Of a DNA stretch of 64,000 nt, positions 57,309 through 64,000 are shown one piece after another. How positions within the stretch are numbered: the stretch's first letter is position 1; each line of letters opens with the position of its first letter. Under the pieces are notes generated by a model. The model searched no databases and was not told the DNA's origin. It worked only from the letters and a program-made list of their open reading frames with translations. The translations under genes and the position numbers were made by a program. The DNA lies in NCBI GenBank assembly GCA_024811115.1, contig JAKOGH010001194.1, positions 186,001-250,000 on the forward strand, given 5' to 3'. The DNA comes from Terana coerulea. Taxonomy: Eukaryota; Basidiomycota; Agaricomycetes; Polyporales; Phanerochaetaceae.

Positions 57309-60281
57309 TCAGAACACGCCGCCAAACAGTCCGCGTTGACGTCTAGGAGTCTTCTGTGCGACTTCGGGACGCAATGTAGCGAGGCTGTTCAGCTGCTTCA
57401 TGACCTCTTCTAACTTGTCTTTCCGTTCCTGTAGGTCGAGGTGCTTCCGGATGGCGGGGTTCTCTCTAGCAAACTCGACAATCTCTTTGCGGTCTAAGTC
57501 GTAGAGAAGCCGAGAATCTATTTCACGGGGGAACTAAAGGCCATCGTCAGTGACGGCTGCAAATTGCGCTGAACGCCTTACCTGGTAGAAGAAGTGGTCA
57601 AGCAGCTCAATGTTAATGAACATGGCCGACGTGTACGCAAGCTTGTTTGCGACGACGCTGAGAAAAGCCTCTGGGCACAACAGATCACTCTCAGGTCCGG
57701 CTTTGCAGCGCTTCGACTTTAGAGCGGAGAGTCGGAGCTTCAGGATGCTGAGTCGCTCGCCGTAGAGCATGGCATGACGAGCTACGAAGGCGAGTTCAAA
57801 TAGGACTGCAGAGAAACTCCAGAGAGCGAACTCACCATCAAGAACATGGGCCGGAGGGTATCGGTAGTCGTCCACAACAGCATTGTCTGCGCCTTCTAAC
57901 GACTCAGGCGCAGCGATCAGGCGCTGCTTCCTTTCCCTCTCTTGGTCCTCCAGTGACTTCACATACCCGATCAAGCTGTTCAGCCTTCTGCTGCCTCCGA
58001 CTTTCTTCCTGATATCCTTGAGCTTGTCCTCGCACATGCCGACCTCCTTCTCGAACAGCTGCATGGCTTCTTGCCTGCCCACCTCCCACTCCCGTTCGTC
58101 TACCTCCACCTCGTACTTGTACGGCTTGATGCAGTTCTCGACCTGATCGGAGGTGACGCCTATGCGGTCCCGGAGGATCATGTGTGAGAACTGGATCAGG
58201 CGTTCGGCGGTGCGGGGGTGGTATGTGAATGGGTCACCGGAGGCAATGGAGTCGATGAGAGCGCGGAGACCGTCGGCAACAAGAACAGTAGAGTCGCGGC
58301 CGACTCCCGACTTGGTCAGAAGCGATGAGGCGGCTTCGAGCTTGTACCGCCAATACGGCTCCACTGCGTCAGGCTTCACCTTCGGGTCCGCAGCGATGTT
58401 GGTAAGCTCGGGAACCCGCTTGTCCGACCAGTACAGCTGCTCAAGGACATCCATGACCTTCTCGTCGAGCATCTCTTTCAGCCTGGCCCGGATCTGCGGC
58501 TTCTTGAACTGAGTTGTGAAGTCCTTGAAGCGGCCCTTCAGAAGATCAACGGTCTCTGCGACGTAAGACTCGGCAGAGATCCTACGATCGTTGTACTGGA
58601 CCTTGAACTGGTATTGAGCGTCCTCGAGCTCGAGCTGTACGGCGTTTGTGATACCGTGTAGCGACGAGGCCATTGACGACTCGAGAACATCCATGAGGCG
58701 TTTTCGAAGGGTGTCAGTGCTGACCATCAGAGAACCTCCACCGAACACCTCCTTGTGCCCGCCGAAGAAGTCGTTCTCGGCTCTCTGCGCGAGCTGAGCG
58801 GCGGTCTCCGTCCTGCCTTTCGCGCCAGAGGGTTTGCATACTACGCCGACGTAGCCGAGGTGCAGAGGGTAACGGTTTCCAGAGAGAATACCGGCACCCT
58901 CTTCCGGTGGGACTAGATCCATCTTTGGTGACGACTCCGATGGTACGCAAACCGAGCGGGTCCACCCTTCGGCTTGCCTTCAGAGCAGGAGAGTTCGCGA
59001 GATCGACGTCGGCGGCACATACAGCAAGGATAATATTCGGTTCGCGGATGTACTTCTCGCACAGAGACGAAATCTTGTCTTTGAGCGTTTCCGGCTGGTC
59101 CATGGAGGCTATTTGGATGTAGCCTGGCAGGTCGATCATGGTCAAGTCTGGGACACGTGGACTATATATCCGGAGATCAATAGGGTCATCGGAGACAGCT
59201 TCAGAAGCAGGTACGGCAAGGTTGAGGTCTGTCAATGTCCGTTGGATCTGGGAGAAGTCCGAGATCTTGCCCAAGCCAAGCGCAGGGAATTCGCCATATT
59301 CTTCCGAGCCGGGTGAGTGAATCAGAGTCAGTTCGATAGGTCGACGCGTGACCATGTTAGACCCTCTATTTCGGAAGGTTAGAACTATGGATGCAGTGAA
59401 CGCGAGGTTCTTACTCACTTGGGAAGGAATTCGTGGCCGACGACAGCCTCCAACACAGAGCTCTTTCCGGAGCTTTGACTGCCGATGACCACAATACTGG
59501 GAAGCTTCAGGGCATCGCTCTTGTCGATACTCAGTAGCATAGTCCTTATTTCGATGAGCTTCCGCGTAAGGTGCATCAAGCCGTTTCGTGGGTCGTTCGC
59601 GTCAGGCTTGGAGTCTGACGGAGAGGACATCGTAGCGGCCACCAAAGCGGCTACAGCAGCAGCATCCTCCCCTTCTGGCCGTTTGCCCCGCCCTCTACCC
59701 TCGGAAGACTCCTCGTGCTGTTCCCGCCCTCCCTGGTTGTCCGAGCCAGAGCCACTGAATAGGTCCTTGAGGAACTGTGGTGCCTCTATGTCTGGCAGCT
59801 TGATACCCGAGACTGTTGATGACACTGTCTTCAGGGCGTCCGAGGCACCGTCAAACAAGTCGGTCGCGGTATCTTGGACGGTGGATATCCATTCAGTCGA
59901 CTTCTTTCCTAACCTCTAATCATTGTTATAGGTATGGCAAGAATACTATCCGACTGAAGACGTACCCTCAAACTTGTAGTTAGCGTAGGTGAGACCTCCA
60001 GCTCCTGCCGTCGCGGCACCTATTGGTACCCTGAGGGCGCGAAGCATGAACCTAGGGATGGATGAATACGAGAGCGCACGGACGTGCACATGGCGAATGG
60101 CGGGAGACGGGGCATAATGAGATCGTAGCCTGACGGCTTGGGAAGTCGTAAAGAGGGTGTTAAATTGTCGGTGCACAGGTCGTAGGCCTTCGACCTGTCT
60201 CCGCGAGGGCTTGAGGCCGTACGTGACTGCCTTGTTCACAGTAAAGGCAGACGAAACACGACGCCGAAGTGTTGAGTACAT
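57309..60281 (-). CDS. MGM1: Mitochondrial dynamin-like GTPase MGM1/OPA1
   Basis: Inner-membrane fusion GTPase. Five exons, complement(57309..57533, 57582..57781, 57836..59365, 59419..59908, 59966..60281), about 919 aa. Basic presequence ([19 protein letters not shown]), a hydrophobic segment near [14 protein letters not shown], a disordered region ([20 protein letters not shown]), then the GTPase: G1 [10 protein letters not shown]2 TRRP, G3 DLPG, G4 TKMD. The stalk and C-terminal GED-like helix ([19 protein letters not shown]) follow. One extra A in the run 58924-58926 falls exactly in the G4 motif; since the gene should be essential for respiration, this is most likely an assembly error. 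An upstream in-frame ATG at 60428 exists, but the chosen start gives a good presequence. Confidence 0.94.
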
Positions 60282-60588
60282 CGTCCCGCACGGTGTCGAC
60301 TGAGCAAAGTATCGCCTAAGGCCCGCGAGGCGGGCGGATGTCGCAGTCAAGAGAGGTGGTCGTGGTTTCGGAGGGAGTCTACAGCTCCCAGTGTGTGCGT
60401 CTGTCAGTGAGCAAATGCCGCGACGCACCTCGGCAAAGCGCCATCAGTTCGGTTCGATTGGGACTTGGGATCGGCTGGTCCAAACCGATCCGTGTCATCT
60501 TGCTCCAGAACAGCTCTGCTCGACCGCGCGACGGAACGTGTAGGTGCCAGTCATCCCATCTTCATGATCATCCCACTTATACTTTGTT

Positions 60589-61714
60589 ATGCGTTTTGAA
60601 GTGATAATATTATGGCTCCCGCGGTTTGCGAATCCACATTTCCAAGCGCAAACCACGCGGATCGTGTCTCGGGCAGACCTCGACGAGGACCATGATGTTT
60701 CCCATCTACACGAGATTGAAGACGACGAAGACGACGGACTGGCCATAGCAGCACTTGAGAAAATGCTGAAACGCTCTTTTGGTGACTTCCAGGCCGGCCC
60801 TTCCAGTGAGCCGCAGAGCGAGGAGCCTAAGAAGAAACGACGGAAGAGAGAGTCAAATGCGGAGGTCATGGATGTGGCAGCCACAGAGGATCTCGTAGAC
60901 GAGAAAAACGTTACTGATACCGAGCCAACAGTTGGTATGTGCTCAGTGCAATATTGTGGCGAGCCCAAGCTGAATCACCCAGCCTTCCGATTACTGTCCA
61001 AGTCTACGACGCTTGTCTCCCTGAAGCCTAAGCCAGCTCCTCAGATAACGTGAGTGCTTTCACTAGTATCTTCAATGCTGCTCAATAGTACTATAGTGTT
61101 ATAGAGCCCTCATGGGAAGATGACGACAACGAGGCGGCCCTGAGAAGCGAGCGCGCCCGTGCTGCCACTGTGGACGCCTCCTGGATACTCCAAGAATCTA
61201 CAAAATCATCTCACGTACGTCTGATATACTATACATGTGATTTATTCTATTAACACTGCCTTCCTTTCTTGAGCAGCCGTATCCAAATACAAGCGGGAAG
61301 GCGATAAACGTCACCGTCGACCAACCTCCGCAGAATTCGCAAGTCATGGTTGTCGAGCTCCCGAGAGCCGCTCCGCAGACATACGAGCAAACATCTTCCC
61401 CGGCGCGCGTGCCCGAGAAAGAACGTCCGTCTCCGCATGATTTCCTTCCGGAGAAGATCTTTTGCCCAGTGCTATCTGCGGTTCCGGCAGCTCCGACCAA
61501 TACTCGGAGGCGACGGTCGAGGCACATGAAGAACGCCTCTGAACCCAAACCACCGAGACAACCTCCGTCGTTCTTCAGGCCCCTGCAGGAGTGGGGTGTG
61601 AAGGCTCGCGGCTACGCTTTGGGATACGAAGGTAGTCGCCCTGTGCCAACGGGTAGTACCAGGCAATGGAGATACCGCAGGGACACCATGAAAAAGGCCA
61701 TTCATGTTGCATAA
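60589..61714 (+). CDS. Unrecognised, probably nuclear protein
   Basis: Four exons (60589-60934, 60983-61049, 61097-61214, 61277-61714), 322 aa, all phases consistent. An acidic stretch (HEIEDDEDDGLAIAALEKML) is followed by a strong basic cluster EPKKKRRKRES, resembling a nuclear localisation signal; a second basic cluster TNTRRRRSRHMK lies near the C-terminus, before PPSFFRPLQEWGVKARGYAL. No catalytic domain is seen. The start may instead be the ATG at 60612 (MAP...) if one C in the CCC there is an extra base. Shares a 307-bp divergent promoter with MGM1. No function can be inferred. Confidence 0.68.
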
Positions 61715-62770
61715 CCGGGTGTCGCTGGGTCGACTGAGTGAAGCCAGTGCACAATTTCATGGTGTCTGTCGAATCTGTGGAGGATGACAAGCTGGTGAGT
61801 CTGATAGGACATCAACTGCGAATGACTTTCGACGGTTGATATGCAAATTTAGTGACCACAAGAAGCTCACAGTCATTGACCCGCTGCCTATAGTCCGAAG
61901 AGCTCTATCTCTGCCAAGTTCCGATGTGTCCTGTGAAGATAATGCCCACGGTGGAATCTCTCGTCATCGCCATCGATGTACTCACTCCGATGTTACGAAA
62001 TGCGAGTTATATATTTATGCGCAGAACGGCCCACTCGAGGTGGCAGACGCCTTTCCTCATGCGAGATGAGCGGTTACACAGTAATGCAAGAACGCAACGT
62101 GCCTTCATGTTGCTTTGCCGTGCCTCCGGAGCAACGCGTCATACCATGTCCTCCTGGTTGCATGATTGGCCATAGTCGGCACGGCGGCGTCAGGTCCTCG
62201 ACACGGAGTCACGGGCACCCTTAATATGTGCTGTGCATGTACCGGTTTTGCCGCTTGTTCTACCGTCAATCTCAAACCCGCAGTCAGACATGATCAACAT
62301 ACCCATCAGATATCCGCCAGAGGCGGGGTATAGGGGACGCCTTTATGTGAGTGTATATTCAGTGCGCGGCCTCGCCAAGTCTATACGTAAGTCTTGTCCT
62401 TGTCCCTCATATGATTTGTATAGGTGCTATTATGTAGTACTATCCCCGGAACACCTCAAATTTCCAACAAGTTGACATCATCGGCTGTTGAACTGACCTG
62501 ATCCGTTCAGAACAACATTGCAGAGCGTTCTCAAACGACGTGCGGCAAGTTCCCGAGGCTGCGTCGATTCATTGTGTTCCAGACTGAATGGTCGCCGTGC
62601 CGTACTGGGCGGGGTTGGCCTTCGGTAAGCACTCCAACACTCCACACACGCGATGGCCGACGTCAAGGCTGGCTAGGGCAGGGGCAGCATTGACCGAGTC
62701 TGCGCTCACATGCTGTAGGCTGGTCTAATATTCTTGACTTGTGCGAGGTGAGTTCTGCCTGTGGAGGACG
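61715..62770. other. Intergenic upstream of HYD8
   Basis: About 1 kb, no supported gene; contains the HYD8 promoter. Confidence 0.55.
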
Positions 62771-62777
62771 TATAAAA
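62771..62777 (+). promoter_or_regulatory. TATA box of HYD8
   Basis: TATAAAA about 84 bp upstream of the HYD8 ATG. Confidence 0.78.
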
Positions 62778-62860
62778 GGCTGGGGAGAGACACCGTAGCC
62801 TCTCAAGCCCAACCAGCCCTCTCGACTTACAGCTTTCAAAGCTCTCTTAACTCTTGCACG

Positions 62861-63316
62861 ATGTTCTCCAAGTTCGCCGCTGTCGCAACCCTTGCCTTCT
62901 CCGTCCTTGCGGCCGCCACCCCCATGAACGTCGCTCGCCAGTCCGCTGGCGACTGCAACACCGGCTCCATTCAGTGCTGCAACTCAGTTACAACGGTTGG
63001 TCGGCTCGGTTGCTTTGATTGGCTTGTGTCGCTCACACAGCCCTCTGACCTAGGCCAACTCCGCGTCGGCCTCAGCCATTCTGAGCCTGCTCGGCGTCGT
63101 TCTCCAGAACATCACCGCCCCCGTCGGCCTGACCTGCTCGCCCATCAGCGTGATCGGTGTCGGCAGCGGCTCTGCCTGCGACGCTCATCCCGTTTGCTGC
63201 GAGAACAACAGCTTCGTGAGTATCCTAGATGTCGATGATTGGTATCTTCTTGCTGATATATTTTAACCGCGTAGGGCGGTCTCATTTCCATCGGCTGCGT
63301 TCCCATCGAATTGTAA
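62861..63316 (+). CDS. Class I hydrophobin (HYD8)
   Basis: Third member of the MFSK subfamily, on the opposite strand and 10 kb from HYD6/7. Three exons (62861-62995, 63054-63215, 63275-63316), 112 aa, no frame breaks. Signal peptide MFSKFAAVATLAFSVLAAAT; cysteines [33 protein letters not shown] and SIGCVPIEL. The middle exon is 162 bp and the last 42 bp, identical to HYD6 and HYD7. The hydrophobic loop between Cys3 and Cys4 (AILSLLGVVLQNITAPVG) is typical of class I proteins. Confidence 0.95.
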
Positions 63317-64000
63317 ATGCGAGATGTCGTCGAGATGTGCGAGTTGTCACAGGACTGGTTCTGGCTTCGGTATCCGGACAATCCACGGGTCGCTCGTGGT
63401 GTACGAATAGTTGTATTTTATAACCAAATGAACGTCTTGTCTTGCGCGCAGTTCGGCCGAGTCTGAGTGCAAGTGTACCCTCCGGATCGTTGACCGACAA
63501 ATCTACACTCTCCAGCAGGTCTGTGGTTTGTGGTGCCTTCTAAGAGCTGTCTGGGCTACTCGGAACCTTTTACTTAGAGTGACAGCATCCGTGCACCAAT
63601 CAGTCGGTGCTATCTCTGCCCTTGGTGAGAACCGCTTGGTTCCTGAGCACGGGCGTCTTCGGAGTTTTCCAGTGATCTCCTTGGCAACGTCGTTGGAAAC
63701 CTTATTCTGACCTTGTCTCCGACCTCAACCTTATAAACTTTGACATACCATTTCTCGAAAGCGGGCACTTGGTGCAAATAACATATGCGGGAAAACCTCA
63801 CTTGGCTCGTAGGCTGCGAGCTAGGACACCCTCGTTAGCCCAATTGGCGAGTACGTTGGACTCTACTGACTCATTGAACATGATGCTGAACTGGCCCGCT
63901 AACGTCACCTTCGCGGACAGGAGCATAACCGCAGCTGGCGGCCGTGGGGTGTATTCAAAGTTGCGTGAGAAACGGCATTACGGCTGGACACAGTGACATC
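63317..64000. other. Intergenic to window end
   Basis: HYD8 3' flank; no supported gene before the window ends. Confidence 0.55.

Noticed and set aside
1..64000. CRISPR arrays, bacterial operons, rRNA or viral genes
   Set aside because: No regularly spaced repeats, ribosome-binding-site-led operons or viral hallmark genes were seen; every supported gene is of eukaryotic fungal type.

Overview
The window is nuclear DNA of a filamentous basidiomycete, most likely an agaricomycete of the Polyporales type. The evidence is genes split by many 47-66 bp GT-AG introns, eight class I hydrophobin genes, a GH18 chitinase with a chitin-binding tail, and a set of single-copy eukaryotic housekeeping genes. 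No bacterial, plasmid or viral genes were seen. Exon coordinates come from reading splice sites and frames by eye; CDS spans include introns, and exon lists are in the evidence text.

Layout: 1-4983 (+) is the 3' part of an MDR-type ABC transporter. 6733-7908 (-) is a GT8 glycosyltransferase with a membrane anchor. 10.7-19.7 kb is a hydrophobin region: three similar genes on the minus strand (HYD1-3), then two divergent genes on the plus strand (HYD4-5) that sit in a tandem duplication of about 1.85 kb. 20.2-22.3 kb holds two small mitochondrial-type proteins, one of them an ETFRF1/LYRM5-like LYR protein. 22.6-25.3 kb is a cation/Ca2+ exchanger, 25.9-27.2 kb a sulfite oxidase, and 28.4-30.3 kb a PHO84-type phosphate transporter. 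30.3-35.0 kb is gene-poor. A 719-bp MITE with ~197-bp terminal inverted repeats and a 9-bp target duplication lies at 35080-35798, just upstream of MAF1. Then come RAD51D, a SERINC/Tms1 protein, a DUF1748 protein, a second sulfite oxidase, an AIF/FSP1-like flavoprotein, the chitinase, hydrophobins HYD6 and HYD7, MED22, a DapA-family aldolase, an SCP2 sterol-carrier protein, the mitochondrial dynamin MGM1, an unrecognised 322-aa protein, and hydrophobin HYD8.

Functional picture: the region mixes housekeeping genes (Pol III control, Mediator, recombination repair, mitochondrial fusion, phosphate and calcium transport) with a surface programme of hydrophobins and chitinase used in aerial growth and wall remodelling. 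The two sulfite oxidases are paralogues in opposite orientation about 15 kb apart.

Caution: about twenty apparent frame breaks of 1-2 bases, many in short runs, fall in otherwise well-conserved genes, including ones expected to be essential. They look more like uncorrected indels in the assembly than gene decay, and each is noted at its gene. I did not find a clearly novel multi-gene system. The most distinctive items are the hydrophobin array with its tandem duplication, the MITE at MAF1, the paired sulfite oxidases, and very small exons and GC-AG introns.
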